DNA of 64,000 bases from Actinomycetaceae bacterium (GTDB taxonomy: Bacteria; Actinomycetota; Actinomycetes; Actinomycetales; Actinomycetaceae). The position numbers were made by a program, and so were the translations under genes. Location: NCBI GenBank assembly GCA_030537735.1, contig JAUNVG010000001.1, positions 334,067 to 398,066 of the forward strand. The letters run 5' to 3'. Of the stretch, positions 1-9,477 are shown one piece after another (the first letter of the stretch is position 1; every line of letters begins with the position of its first letter). The notes under the pieces were generated by a model that was not told where the DNA came from, did no database searches, and saw only the letters and a list, made by a program, of their open reading frames with translations.

Positions 1-671
1 GCGAGGGCGAGGAGTTTGTCCGCTTGTTCTTCACTGACGCCGTTTGCGGTGAGGATTTGTTTGACTCCATCGGGTCCGACTTTGGCGATTTTGTCGATTG
101 CCCGCAATGCTTCGTCGATGTCGTCGACTCCGATTCCTTCGCAGAAGCCTTGCACAATTTTGCGGTTGTTAATCATGATGGTCACCGGTGGTATCGGTAG
201 GGCGCTGAGCGCTTCGAACATCACCAGTGGTAGTTCGCTTTCGTAGTGCCTCGGCAGGTCGCCGTCGGCCACGATGTCGATGTCTGCTTGTATGAATTCT
301 CGGTAGCGTCCGTCTTGGGGGCGTTCGCCGCGCCAGACGTGCTGGATTTGGTAGCGGCGGAAGGGGAATGCCAGTTGGTTTCGGTTTTCGAGGACGTAGC
401 GTGCGAACGGCACGGTTAGGTCGAAGTGTAGTCCGAGGGTTTTATCTGTAACTTCCGCCTGCGGGTCGTGTATGCGTGAGAGCACGTAGACCTCTTTAGA
501 GGTTTCCCCTTTGCGTTGTAACTCCCCTACCGGTTCTACTGCGCGAGTGTGCAGGGATGTGAACCCGTGTAGTTCGAATACTTCACGCAGGTGGTCGAGG
601 ACGTTTTGTTCGACGATGCGTCCGCCGGGTAGCCATTCGGGAAAGCCTGATAAAGATGTACGTGCAAACAT
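1..671 (-). CDS. hisS: Histidyl-tRNA synthetase, 3' end cut by window edge
   Basis: Class II aminoacyl-tRNA synthetase that charges tRNA-His in the cytoplasm. The first 223 codons are present and the rest lies beyond the left edge. The N-terminus contains GFPEWLPGGRIVEQ (residues 9-22), DLTVPFARY (84-92) and class II motif 2, HVWRGERPQDGRYREF (111-126), all typical of HisS. The ATG at 669-671 has no Shine-Dalgarno; a -10-like CATAAT sits six bases upstream, so the mRNA may be leaderless. The MBL hydrolase gene lies 84 bp upstream on the same strand, the usual actinobacterial order. Confidence 0.95.
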   Translation of the reverse strand, partial: MFARTSLSGFPEWLPGGRIVEQNVLDHLREVFELHGFTSLHTRAVEPVGELQRKGETSKEVYVLSRIHDPQAEVTDKTLGLHFDLTVPFARYVLENRNQLAFPFRRYQIQHVWRGERPQDGRYREFIQADIDIVADGDLPRHYESELPLVMFEALSALPIPPVTIMINNRKIVQGFCEGIGVDDIDEALRAIDKIAKVGPDGVKQILTANGVSEEQADKLLAL

Positions 672-677
672 AGTTTT

Positions 678-683
678 ATTATG
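678..683 (-). promoter_or_regulatory. Putative -10 box for a leaderless hisS mRNA
   Basis: Read on the minus strand, CATAAT preceded by TGC (extended -10 form) ends six bases before the hisS ATG. Transcription would therefore begin at or next to the start codon. No good -35 is visible at 16-18 bp spacing. Confidence 0.45.
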
Positions 684-755
684 GCAGATCCTGTTGGGGG
701 TGCTTATTCACCATCCAGCGTAGTGGGGTTTTGAGTCCGGGAACTTTTCCTGGTT

Positions 756-1469
756 TTATCCGAGTTCGCGCGCTCTTATCACGTATGGATTGGTACGTTT
801 TTCGATGTCCCAGGTGGTGGCTGGCCCGTGGCCCGGTAGCAGCCAGGTGGCGGGGTCGATGGCGTTTGCGAGGGTTCGCAGGGTGTGTCGCATTTGGGTT
901 TCGTCGCCTCCGGGCAGGTCGGTTCGCCCCACGGAGCCAGCGAAGATTACGTCTCCGCACCAGGCTAGTGGTTGGGCTTGTCCTTGTGCGGGGTGCACGG
1001 GGGGCAGGCCGGGTACGTCTAGTTGTAGTTCTTCGTCCGCACTGACTTCTGTGAGGAATATTGCGCTGCCTTCTGAATGCCCGGGGGCGGGGACCATTAG
1101 CACTGGTATGCCTGCGGCGAGGGTGATGGTTTGGGTTGGCAGTTCGCGGATGTCTGCGGGGCGGTTCCAGCTTTGTCCGCCGAGTTCTAGGGGGAATGGC
1201 AGGTGCGCCATGGGGTTTTGGAGTCGGTATGAGTCGGGCCCGGGGATCCACACGGGAGCGTTGAAGGCAGCGCAGTCCCATACGTGGTCGGGGTGCCCGT
1301 GCGTGAGCAGGACGTTGACCGCTGTTAGTTGGTTTTGTTTCAGGTAGTCCTTGATGCGCTCGGCGGTGCCGTATCCGGGGTCGATAATGAGTGCTTCGTT
1401 GGTGTCTGCTGCGTGCGCGATGTATGCGTTTTCGCCAAGCATTGGGGACGGGATAGCTTGGATTTTCAT
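756..1469 (-). CDS. MBL-fold metallo-hydrolase (glyoxalase II-like)
   Basis: Metallo-beta-lactamase-fold hydrolase of the hydroxyacylglutathione-hydrolase-like group, 237 aa. The zinc-binding motif THGHPDH is at residues 56-62; further metal ligands are H131 (in APGHSEGS), D173 (in CGDVIFAGS) and H214 (in LPGHGP). It lies just upstream of hisS and close to rel, the position held by the glyoxalase-II-like gene in mycobacteria. Actinobacteria of this type usually lack glutathione, so the natural thioester substrate is uncertain. Family is secure, substrate unknown. Confidence 0.88.
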   Translation of the reverse strand: MKIQAIPSPMLGENAYIAHAADTNEALIIDPGYGTAERIKDYLKQNQLTAVNVLLTHGHPDHVWDCAAFNAPVWIPGPDSYRLQNPMAHLPFPLELGGQSWNRPADIRELPTQTITLAAGIPVLMVPAPGHSEGSAIFLTEVSADEELQLDVPGLPPVHPAQGQAQPLAWCGDVIFAGSVGRTDLPGGDETQMRHTLRTLANAIDPATWLLPGHGPATTWDIEKRTNPYVIRARELG

Positions 1470-1648
1470 ATCTTCATATTACTAGGTGGGCGTTTGTAGA
1501 GCGGTAATGAGTTTCTTGCAGATTGAAACCATGTGCGCAACACCACGTTTAGGGCATAGGATGGGAGATTGCAGAGGTAACGCGCCTGTGCTGATAGTTT
1601 TGTCGAGCGGTCTGGCTGCAAAGCCCACCCCGTCCTGTGAGGAATAAC

Positions 1649-3142
1649 GTGAGCGATCCCGTAGAGAACACCCCAGTTTCCGACGTCCCACAACCTGCTA
1701 CTACCCCACCGGCTGAGCCGGTAGATTCCGTTGCTGATGCTCCCCAGGGCTCAGCTGCGGTAGATGCTGATGCCACTGGTTTAGGGGGTGTGGTTGCTGA
1801 CGAGTCGGCAGTTTCGGTTGACTCGTCCGCAGATGTTGCGGGCGAGGCTAGTGAGCCTGATACTGATGCGGCTGGCCCCGCAGTGGTAGTGCGTGCGCCG
1901 TCTGATATTGATCCGGCTGAGTTCGGTCGGGTTGACGAGGACGGTCAGGTGTGGGTTCGTGAGGCTGGGGGCGAGCGCCTGGTTGGTTCCTATCCGGATG
2001 AGGTTCCGAGCGATCCCTTGGCTTTGTATACTCGTCGTTTCCTGGATTTGGAAGCTACGGTTAACTTGTTTGAGATGAGACTTCCAACTTTGAGTCCCCG
2101 TGATATTGATCAGGGTTTGAAGACTTTGGATGAGTCCATGGTGGAGCCTGCGGTGGTTGGCGACATTGATGGTTTGCGTGAACGTGTAGCGCAGTTACAT
2201 GAGCGCGGTAAGGCTCGTAAGGAGGAGTCGAAGGCGGAGAGGGCCGCGGCGAAGGAGCAGGCTTTAGCTGAACGCACTGCGGTGGTGGAGGAAGCTGAGG
2301 CTATTGCCGCGCAGGATCCGGCTCGCACGCAGTGGAAGAACTCCGGCCAGCAGCTGCGTGATTTGCTAGAGCAGTGGAAACAGTTGCAGCGGCAAGGGCC
2401 GCGTTTGGATCGGGCTGATGAGGACGCCTTGTGGAAGCGTTTTTCCTCTGCTCGTACGAAGTTCGACCGTCACCGTCGCCAGTTTTATTCCCAGCGTGAG
2501 GCTCGCCAGGCGGAGGCTAAGGCGAAGAAGGAAAAGCTGGTGGAGGAAGCTGAGGCTTTGCAAAACTCCACTGATTGGGGTCCGACTGCTGGAGCTTACC
2601 GGGATTTGATGGAACGCTGGAAGCAGGCGGGTCATGCTGCGCGGCGTGAAGATGACCAGTTGTGGGCGCGTTTCCGAGCGGCGCAGCAGGTTTTCTTCGA
2701 TGCTCGTAGGGCTAACTCCCAAGCGGTTGACGCCCAGTTCCGCGCGAATTTGGAGGTTAAGGAGCAGCTTCTAGAAGAAGCTGAGGCTTTGCTGCCGATT
2801 AAGGATTTGCAAGCTACCATTGCTAAGCTTCGTGACATTCAAGATCGCTGGGATGAGGCTGGCCGCGTTCCGCGTCAGGATGTTTCGCGCGTTGAGGGCC
2901 GTATGAGGGCGGTGGAGAAGGCGGTTCGAGACGCTGAAGATGAGCAGTGGCGACGTACCGATCCCACTACTAAGGCCCGTGCCGAGGGGATGCTTGGCCA
3001 GTTGGAGGATTCGATCGCCCAGCTGGAGGCAGAACTGGAGCAGGCTAAGACTGCGAGCGATGACGCTAAGGTTAAGTCCATTACTGAGGCTTTGGAAACT
3101 AAGCGGGCGTGGTTTAATCAGATTCAAGGCGCAGTGGATTAG
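1649..3142 (+). CDS. DUF349 repeat protein
   Basis: About 497 aa. The first ~90 residues are Ala/Val/Asp/Pro-rich and low-complexity. The rest is strongly helical and charged, with at least three DUF349-type repeats marked by recurring W-K/R...L-W-x-R-F patterns (about residues 230-420) and a likely coiled-coil tail. GTG at 1649 is preferred to GTG at 1637 because GAGGA lies six bases before it. The function of DUF349 proteins is not established; this one is cytoplasmic, with no signal or membrane segment. It is the only plus-strand gene among the minus-strand genes around rel, and a strong terminator follows it. Confidence 0.85.
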   Translation: MSDPVENTPVSDVPQPATTPPAEPVDSVADAPQGSAAVDADATGLGGVVADESAVSVDSSADVAGEASEPDTDAAGPAVVVRAPSDIDPAEFGRVDEDGQVWVREAGGERLVGSYPDEVPSDPLALYTRRFLDLEATVNLFEMRLPTLSPRDIDQGLKTLDESMVEPAVVGDIDGLRERVAQLHERGKARKEESKAERAAAKEQALAERTAVVEEAEAIAAQDPARTQWKNSGQQLRDLLEQWKQLQRQGPRLDRADEDALWKRFSSARTKFDRHRRQFYSQREARQAEAKAKKEKLVEEAEALQNSTDWGPTAGAYRDLMERWKQAGHAARREDDQLWARFRAAQQVFFDARRANSQAVDAQFRANLEVKEQLLEEAEALLPIKDLQATIAKLRDIQDRWDEAGRVPRQDVSRVEGRMRAVEKAVRDAEDEQWRRTDPTTKARAEGMLGQLEDSIAQLEAELEQAKTASDDAKVKSITEALETKRAWFNQIQGAVD

Positions 3143-3199
3143 CCTTTAGTGGTTCTTAACCACGTTTAGGGCTTGTCAGATTTGCGCTGACAGTCTTTA

Positions 3200-3240
3200 G
3201 GTTTGGGGCTTAGCCAGTTGGCTAAGCCCCAAACCTTTTT
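3200..3240 (+). terminator. Rho-independent terminator after the DUF349 gene
   Basis: A perfect 17-bp inverted repeat (3200-3216 with 3219-3235) is followed by five T residues (3236-3240). It lies between the convergent DUF349 and rel genes. The U-tract is on the plus-strand side only, so it mainly terminates the DUF349 transcript. Confidence 0.9.
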
Positions 3241-3270
3241 CCTTACTTTTGGTGTTGCGTGCGCAGTGGT

Positions 3271-5586
3271 TTACTTGTTCTTTCGGTGTGGCCGGTTACC
3301 GTGGACGCGGCGCACTTCGAACACTGAGTCCACTTTGCGCAGCGCAGCCATAATGGCGTTTAGCATTGAAGTTTCTGCCATTTCCACGGTGAACCTGGTA
3401 GTTGCCACGCGGTCGGCACTTGTCGACATGTTGCCGGAGAGGATATTTACCTGGTAGTCCGACAGTATTGACGATAGGTCTCCTAGCAGGCCGGCTCTGT
3501 CGAGGGCTTTGATTTCTATCTGTACCAGGTAGGCGGCTGCTGCCGTGGTGTCCCACCGCACTGGTAGGAAACGTTCTGGGTGGGATTTCTTTAACGCGAT
3601 GGCGTTGGCGCATTCGGGTGAGTGTACGCTCACGCCCTGGCCGCGCGTTATGAACCCGACAATCGGGTCCGATGGTACCGGGGTGCAGCATTTGGCTACT
3701 TTCACCCACACGTCGTTGCTGGACATGCCTTCGACGACTACTCCTCCGGAACTGGAGGTTGCGGTTGCGTGTCGTATTGCGCCGGGAGTTACCGCTTCAG
3801 ACAGTGTCTCTTCTGTGCCGGAGTCTCCACCCAGGCTGTCTATTAGTTTCTTCACCACGTTGGAGGCTGATACTTGGTTGTCTCCGACGGCGGCGTAGAG
3901 GGCGGCGATGGAGTTGTAGCCCATACCGGCAGCAACCGATGTGACAGTGTCGTGGCTCATGAGCCTTTGCAGCGGTAGGTTTTGCTTGCGCATCGCACGC
4001 GCAATGCTTTCCTTGCCGATCTCAATGGCTTCTTCGCGGCGTTCTTTACTGAACCAGGATTTGATTTTCGACCGGGCGCGGGAGGAGGCAACGAATTTCA
4101 GCCAGTCTCTGCTTGGTCCGGCTTTGGAAGACTTCGAGGTGAATACCTCTACGATGTCTCCGCTTTCTAAGGTTGACTCCAAGCTTACTAGTTTGCCATT
4201 AACGCGCGCTCCGATAGTGCGGTGCCCCACTTCAGTGTGGACCGCGTAAGCGAAGTCAACCGGGGTGGCGCCGGCTGGCAGTACTTGCACTTCCCCTTTA
4301 GGTGTGAATACGTAGACTTCGTCTCCCGCGATCTCATAGCGCAGTGAATCTAAGAATTCCTCCGGGTCTCCGGTTTCGCGCTCCATTTGTATGAGGCCGC
4401 GTAGCCAGTTCATTTGTTCTTGCGGATTCATCCGATCCGCATCGGCACTGGTGGCGTTGGGGTTTTGCTTGTATCTCCAGTGCGCTGCCACACCGTATTC
4501 GGCGCGCTCATGCATTTCGAAGGTGCGTACCTGTATTTCCACGGGGCGACCTTGCGGCCCCATCACGGTGGTGTGTAGTGACTGGTAGAGGTTAAACTTC
4601 GGGGTCGCAATATAGTCTTTGAATCGCCCTGGCAGTGGTGACCAGCGTGAGTGTATGGCTCCGATAACGGCGTAGCAGTCCCGCACTGTTTCTACGAGTA
4701 CGCGCACACCCACCAGGTCGTAGATGTCGTCGAAGGCTTTCCCCCGCACGATCATCTTCTGGTAGATCGAGTAGTGGTTTTTGGGTCGGCCCGAAACCTT
4801 TCCCCGCACTCCCCCATTGCGCAGGTCTTCTTCGATGGTTAGCACCACGTGGCGCAGGTATTCTTCCCGCTGCGGTGCGCGTTCGGTTACCAGGCGGTCT
4901 ATTTCCGCGTATATCTCCGGGTATAGGGTGATGAAGGAGCGTTCTTCCAGTTCCCACTTAATGGTGTTCATTCCCAGCCGGTGGGCTAGCGGGGCGTATA
5001 TCTCAAGTGTTTCTCTTGCTTTGCGTTGCGCTGAGTCGCGCGGGACGTACTGCCAGGTTCTGGCGTTATGTAGGCGATCTCCCAGCTTGATCAAAAGTGT
5101 GCGGATGTCTTTGGACATCGCCACAATCATTTTCCGCAGGGTTTCTGACTGCGCACTCGATCCGTATTTGACTTTGTCTAGTTTTGTAACGCCGTCTACT
5201 AACAGTGCTATCTGCGGACCGTAGTCGGCGGTGAGTTCTTCCAGGGTGTATTCGGTGTCTTCGACAGTGTCGTGCAGCAGGGCCGCCACCAGTGTTGGCG
5301 GAGTCATACCTATTTCCGCCAAGATGGTCGCCACTGCCACGGGGTGAGTGATGTATGGTTCTCCAGATTTGCGGTACTGCCCTTCGTGATAGTGCCGGGC
5401 GGTTTCGTAGGCTCGTTCAATGACATCTACGTCGGCTTTGGGGTGATGTGCCCTTACGGCTCGAATGAGTGGTTCAATCTCGGGCGCGGTGGCGCGGCGG
5501 CGCGATCCGAACCACATAAGTCCAGAACGCACCCGGGAACCAGAAACTGGGTGCGTTGAAGCGGAGTCATGTTGTGGGGATGTCAT
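3271..5586 (-). CDS. relA: Bifunctional (p)ppGpp synthetase/hydrolase Rel
   Basis: Stringent-response enzyme, 771 aa, the full length of bifunctional Rel. The N-terminal HD hydrolase domain has HDTVED (105-110) and GDRLHN (169-174). The synthetase domain has RFKDY (321-325), the form found in bifunctional rather than synthetase-only enzymes, followed by YQSLHTT. TGS, helical/zinc-finger and C-terminal ACT domains follow (about 425-765). The ATG at 5586 lies eight bases past a TATAAC -10 box, so the transcript may be nearly leaderless. apt, secF and secD lie upstream in the same direction. Confidence 0.97.
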   Translation of the reverse strand: MTSPQHDSASTHPVSGSRVRSGLMWFGSRRRATAPEIEPLIRAVRAHHPKADVDVIERAYETARHYHEGQYRKSGEPYITHPVAVATILAEIGMTPPTLVAALLHDTVEDTEYTLEELTADYGPQIALLVDGVTKLDKVKYGSSAQSETLRKMIVAMSKDIRTLLIKLGDRLHNARTWQYVPRDSAQRKARETLEIYAPLAHRLGMNTIKWELEERSFITLYPEIYAEIDRLVTERAPQREEYLRHVVLTIEEDLRNGGVRGKVSGRPKNHYSIYQKMIVRGKAFDDIYDLVGVRVLVETVRDCYAVIGAIHSRWSPLPGRFKDYIATPKFNLYQSLHTTVMGPQGRPVEIQVRTFEMHERAEYGVAAHWRYKQNPNATSADADRMNPQEQMNWLRGLIQMERETGDPEEFLDSLRYEIAGDEVYVFTPKGEVQVLPAGATPVDFAYAVHTEVGHRTIGARVNGKLVSLESTLESGDIVEVFTSKSSKAGPSRDWLKFVASSRARSKIKSWFSKERREEAIEIGKESIARAMRKQNLPLQRLMSHDTVTSVAAGMGYNSIAALYAAVGDNQVSASNVVKKLIDSLGGDSGTEETLSEAVTPGAIRHATATSSSGGVVVEGMSSNDVWVKVAKCCTPVPSDPIVGFITRGQGVSVHSPECANAIALKKSHPERFLPVRWDTTAAAAYLVQIEIKALDRAGLLGDLSSILSDYQVNILSGNMSTSADRVATTRFTVEMAETSMLNAIMAALRKVDSVFEVRRVHGNRPHRKNK

Positions 5587-5594
5587 TTTTCCAT

Positions 5595-5624
5595 GTTATA
5601 CCGGTATCAATACGAAAGGGACAA
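5595..5624 (-). promoter_or_regulatory. Putative sigma-A promoter of rel
   Basis: Minus strand: -35 TTGTCC (5619-5624), 18-bp spacer, -10 TATAAC (5595-5600). The expected start site at about 5588 is one or two bases before the rel ATG, giving an almost leaderless mRNA and expression of rel separate from apt. Confidence 0.55.
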
Positions 5625-5690
5625 TCCACGACCAGTTGAGTCGCGAATTGCCCCTTGTCGGTATCGCTATTGTGGACTTTGCGGTAAAAG

Positions 5691-6230
5691 TTAGAACGCC
5701 ACCGCTGATTCCACTGTGATGCCGGGCAGTTTGGTCCGCCCGTTGAGATCGGTCAGTTCTAGTAGCACCGCTACGGCTGCCACTTGAGCGTCGCACTGGC
5801 GGATTAGTTCCACTGCTGCGGCCGCGGTTCCACCGGTGGCGAGCACATCGTCGATGATGAGTACTCGTGACCCGGGTTGGACTGATTCGGGCCGCAGTTC
5901 CATGCGTGCTTTGCCGTATTCCAGCTCATATTCGACGCCGATGAGCGGTCCGGGGAGTTTGCCTGCTTTGCGTACCGTGATCATGCCTAGCCCCAAGGCG
6001 GTGGCAAGTGGAGCGGCAAGAATGAACCCGCGCGATTCCAACCCGGCGATGGCATCTATGCGACCGCGGTAGTGGTCGGCGAGGCCGTCAATCAGTTCGC
6101 GGAAGGCGTTGCCGTCAGCGAGAAGTGGAGTTATGTCGCGAAACAGTACCCCCGGTTCGGGGAAGTCCGGTATTTCCCGTAGGTGGGAGGTGATTAGCTC
6201 CCCTAGCCGGCCCTTGAGTTCAGCGCTCAT
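5691..6230 (-). CDS. apt: Adenine phosphoribosyltransferase
   Basis: Converts adenine and PRPP to AMP in purine salvage; cytoplasmic, 179 aa, normal family length. The PRPP-binding motif VLIIDDVLATGGTA is at residues 123-136, and the N-terminal IPDFPEPGVLFRDITPLL is the typical Apt flexible-loop region. The ATG overlaps the secF stop codon by four bases, so it is translationally coupled to the secD-secF operon. The Sec-apt-rel order is a conserved actinobacterial block. Confidence 0.96.
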   Translation of the reverse strand: MSAELKGRLGELITSHLREIPDFPEPGVLFRDITPLLADGNAFRELIDGLADHYRGRIDAIAGLESRGFILAAPLATALGLGMITVRKAGKLPGPLIGVEYELEYGKARMELRPESVQPGSRVLIIDDVLATGGTAAAAVELIRQCDAQVAAVAVLLELTDLNGRTKLPGITVESAVAF

Positions 6231-7411
6231 CGTTTCTTCTTCCTATTCTTCCGGCGCGGCTGGGCTGCTTGCCCTAGGTGGCGACCCGGAGTGGGATTCT
6301 GTACGCGGATGCTAGTTTCTGTGTCCGTTTTCTTGGTTTTGGCAGTGTCAGCTAGTGCTGGTTCTTTGCGGTTTCCCGCACCTTTGACTTTACCGCCTTT
6401 GCGTTCGTGTTTTTTATCTGCGGACGTTTGAGTTTTGCCTTCCCGCTGAGACAGTACTCGCGCCGTGTGTGCGCTGATCTTCTTAGACCGGTTCCGCAGC
6501 ACTACCAGCATGGATGGGGCGATCAGGATGGAGGACAGCGTTCCCGCTATCATGCCGACGAACAAAGCTAGAGAGATGTCAGTTAGTGTGCCCGCTCCCA
6601 GCAGTATAGAGCCGAGGAAGAGGATGGCTCCCACGGGCAGCAGCGCCACCACCGAGGTGTTGATTGATCGCACCAGGGTTTGGTTTACCGCTAGGTTCAC
6701 TAGTTCACCGAAGGTGTAGCGAGCTTGCGCGGTCACTGAGGAGGTCAGTTCACGCACCCGGTCGAATACCACCACGGTGTCGTACAGTGAGTAGGCCAAG
6801 ATAGTGAGGAAACCGATCACGGTTGCCGGTGAGACCTCAACTTGAACCAGGGCGAAGAACCCGGCGGTGAGGAAAATGTCGTGGAAGAGGGCGAATAGCG
6901 CTGCCACCGACATTTCCCAAGATTTAAAGTAGATAGTCATCATCAGGCCCACCAGGACCAGGAAGATAACCAGGGAGTTAGCGGCTTTACGAGTTACTTC
7001 TCCACCCCAGGATGGGCCAATGTTGGTGGCGTCAACGTCTTGGGATTCGACCTCGTATGCCTGCGCCAGCGCGTTGGAGATGTCGCGTGTTTCGTTGGGG
7101 TCCACCTGGGCGGTCTGCACTCGGATACCTGAAGTGCCCAGCTGCGATACTCTTACTGTGTCGTTGGAGGCCCCGAACTTAGACATCACGTCGTAGGCGC
7201 GCTGCTGGTCGGTGATGGTGGTGTTAACCACGGAGAACTGCGATCCGCCCGAGAATTCGATCGAAGGGTTGATTCCGCGTATACCTACCAGCGCCATGGC
7301 GAGGACGATTAGCCCCAGTCCCACGCTGATCCACAGTTTCCGGCGTTCGATGAACCCGTAAGACTTTTCCCCGTGGTAGAGGGCGTTGCCCCAGGCTGCG
7401 AAACTCATCAT
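6227..7411 (-). CDS. secF: Protein translocase subunit SecF
   Basis: Membrane partner of SecD that uses proton-motive force to help pull proteins through SecYEG. 394 aa. One N-terminal membrane segment (about 28-48) is followed by the periplasmic region with the SecF signature IEFSGGSQF (about 51-59), then five clustered membrane segments. The last ~100 residues form a basic Lys/Arg-rich cytoplasmic tail ending in RRKNRKKKR, longer than in E. coli SecF. The start overlaps the secD stop (ATGA). Confidence 0.95.
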   Translation of the reverse strand: MMSFAAWGNALYHGEKSYGFIERRKLWISVGLGLIVLAMALVGIRGINPSIEFSGGSQFSVVNTTITDQQRAYDVMSKFGASNDTVRVSQLGTSGIRVQTAQVDPNETRDISNALAQAYEVESQDVDATNIGPSWGGEVTRKAANSLVIFLVLVGLMMTIYFKSWEMSVAALFALFHDIFLTAGFFALVQVEVSPATVIGFLTILAYSLYDTVVVFDRVRELTSSVTAQARYTFGELVNLAVNQTLVRSINTSVVALLPVGAILFLGSILLGAGTLTDISLALFVGMIAGTLSSILIAPSMLVVLRNRSKKISAHTARVLSQREGKTQTSADKKHERKGGKVKGAGNRKEPALADTAKTKKTDTETSIRVQNPTPGRHLGQAAQPRRKNRKKKR

Positions 7412-9408
7412 GATTGCTGCTCCTTATCGGATGCGCGGTTGGCCGCTTCGTCGGCGGTAGTAGTATCAGACGATTGCGTTGGTTCCTCATTCGCGTTGTC
7501 GCGTTGTGCTTCCAGCTGGGCTTCGCGCCGGCGTTGAGCGATGGAGGCGTACCCCGGCTGGGCTTTCATCTGAGGTTTAATCCCTGACCTATTGGTTTTG
7601 TCTTTACCGGATCCTGCTGGCAGGCGCACTTGTCCGCGTCCGCGGTAGACAGCTGCGGAGGTGGCCCCGAGGTGTTCTGGGTCGAGCCCGGATAGACGGT
7701 GTCCCCCACCGAAGAACTTGGTGCGGATTAGCAGCACCATCATCGGGTGGGTGAACATGAGGATAACCACTAGGTCTACCACGGTGGTCAGCCCCAGGGT
7801 GAAGGCGAAGCCCTGTACCCCGCCGACAGCCAGGAAGTAGAGCACGATAGCTGCCAGTAGGTTCACCATATCGGAGATAATAATCGTCAACCGCGCGCGC
7901 ACCCATCCGGTGCGAACCGCTGTTTGCAGGGGTTGTCCAGAGCGTACTTCGTCGCGTATGCGCTCGAAGTAAACGATGAATGAGTCCGCGGTGATACCGA
8001 TCGCAATAATGAGGCCGGTTACGCCAGCCAACGACAGTCGGTATCCCATTAGCCACGATAGTAGGGCGATCGCCAGGTAGACGATAACGGCTGCCACCAA
8101 TAGTGAGCCAGCGGCGATGACCGACAGACCGCGGTACTGCCAGATAAGGTAGAGCACCACGAGGACGAGGCCAGCTAAACCAGCCCACAGTCCCTTCACC
8201 AGGTGGTCCGCCCCCAGGGTAGCGGAGATGGCGCGTTCGGATTCCACCGTGAAGTTCAGTGGCAGCGATCCGAACTGCAATTGGTTGGCCAGGGTGCGTG
8301 CCGTTTCCGGAGTGAAGTCACCGCTGATTTCGGCGTTACCGTCGTAAATGGCGGCGTTCATAGAGGGCGCTGAAATGACGTTTCCGTCTAGCACCATGGC
8401 GAAGCGTGAGCGGGTGGGGTCTTCTCCACGCAGGTCGTATAGGCGCTTGGATAGCTCACCGAAGATCTTGGCTCCTTCGCTATCGAAGCTAATGTGTACC
8501 ACCCAGCGTCCGGTGGTGGCGCCTTGCGCGTTGCGTTCTTGTCCGCCGGCTGCGGTCTTTAGGTGCTTACCTTCCAGCTCAACCGGGCCCAGTAGGTACT
8601 TACTGTCACCGTTCAAACCACAGGCGATGGTGGGGGCTTCCGTATCGGCAGCCGATCCTCGTGCCTGAGCGGCGGGGTCGGTGCAGTCTGTCATGAGGAA
8701 GTCGAAGAGCAGTTTTTCCGTAATCCAGTTCTGGTCGGAGGCATCCACCGGGTCGGCGGCGGGTTTGTCACTGAGTTCTCCGTCCCCGTCGCGGTCAGCA
8801 GCCTGGCGGGCGGCAGCTTCTGCTTGTGCCGGATCTACGGGCACCGGCGGAGCAGTGGGAGCGGCAGAGGCTTCAGTGCTAGGGGTCGGAGTCGCGGTTG
8901 CGGTTTCAGCTTCGGTGGCTTGCTCGCTGGGTTCGGCGGAGGGGTCCGCGCTCGGGGTTGCCGTGGCTTGTGCCTGCTGTAGGGCTAGGTCTTGCCCGAT
9001 GGAGGTCGGGTGGGACGCTAGCAGTACCGGCCTGAAGACCATGACCGCGGAGGAGCGCACCAGGTCGAGGGTTTCCTCACTTGGCTGCCCAGGCAGGGAG
9101 ACCACGATGTTGCGGCCACCTTGACTGGTGATTTCTGCTTCAGCCACGCCGGAGGCGTCCACCCGCTTACGTAGGATCTCGATTGCTTGGTTCAAGTCCT
9201 GTTCGGTGATCGGCTGGGCTGCTTTGGCGCCTTCTTGCGCGGTGGGAGTGAGGATAAGTTGGGTTCCTCCCTGCAGGTCCAGGGCCAGTTCCGGGGTGGG
9301 AGAGGTTAGTTTACGTGCCGCTCCTACCCCCAGCGCGATGGCTGCGATGAGGATGAAAATCCCCAGTGTTATGAGCGGGCGAAACGCACTGCGTTTAGTT
9401 TTTGCCAC
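7408..9408 (-). CDS. secD: Protein translocase subunit SecD
   Basis: Sec accessory membrane protein, 666 aa. An N-terminal membrane helix (about 10-28) is followed by LALDLQGGTQL, the large exported domain and five C-terminal membrane segments containing GLIIAIGITADSFIVYFERI, the conserved SecD motif. The exported region has a low-complexity Ala/Pro/Thr/Glu insertion (about residues 145-200) not found in E. coli SecD. The C-terminal cytoplasmic tail is long and charged. GTG start with AAGGAAG upstream. First of the secD-secF-apt unit, 69 bp downstream of yajC. Confidence 0.95.
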   Translation of the reverse strand: MAKTKRSAFRPLITLGIFILIAAIALGVGAARKLTSPTPELALDLQGGTQLILTPTAQEGAKAAQPITEQDLNQAIEILRKRVDASGVAEAEITSQGGRNIVVSLPGQPSEETLDLVRSSAVMVFRPVLLASHPTSIGQDLALQQAQATATPSADPSAEPSEQATEAETATATPTPSTEASAAPTAPPVPVDPAQAEAAARQAADRDGDGELSDKPAADPVDASDQNWITEKLLFDFLMTDCTDPAAQARGSAADTEAPTIACGLNGDSKYLLGPVELEGKHLKTAAGGQERNAQGATTGRWVVHISFDSEGAKIFGELSKRLYDLRGEDPTRSRFAMVLDGNVISAPSMNAAIYDGNAEISGDFTPETARTLANQLQFGSLPLNFTVESERAISATLGADHLVKGLWAGLAGLVLVVLYLIWQYRGLSVIAAGSLLVAAVIVYLAIALLSWLMGYRLSLAGVTGLIIAIGITADSFIVYFERIRDEVRSGQPLQTAVRTGWVRARLTIIISDMVNLLAAIVLYFLAVGGVQGFAFTLGLTTVVDLVVILMFTHPMMVLLIRTKFFGGGHRLSGLDPEHLGATSAAVYRGRGQVRLPAGSGKDKTNRSGIKPQMKAQPGYASIAQRRREAQLEAQRDNANEEPTQSSDTTTADEAANRASDKEQQS

Positions 9409-9477
9409 GGTTGCTTCCTTGATTGTTTCTTAGCGCTGGTGACTAAGTTGGAGTAGCTTGAATCGTTTTAAGAAGTC

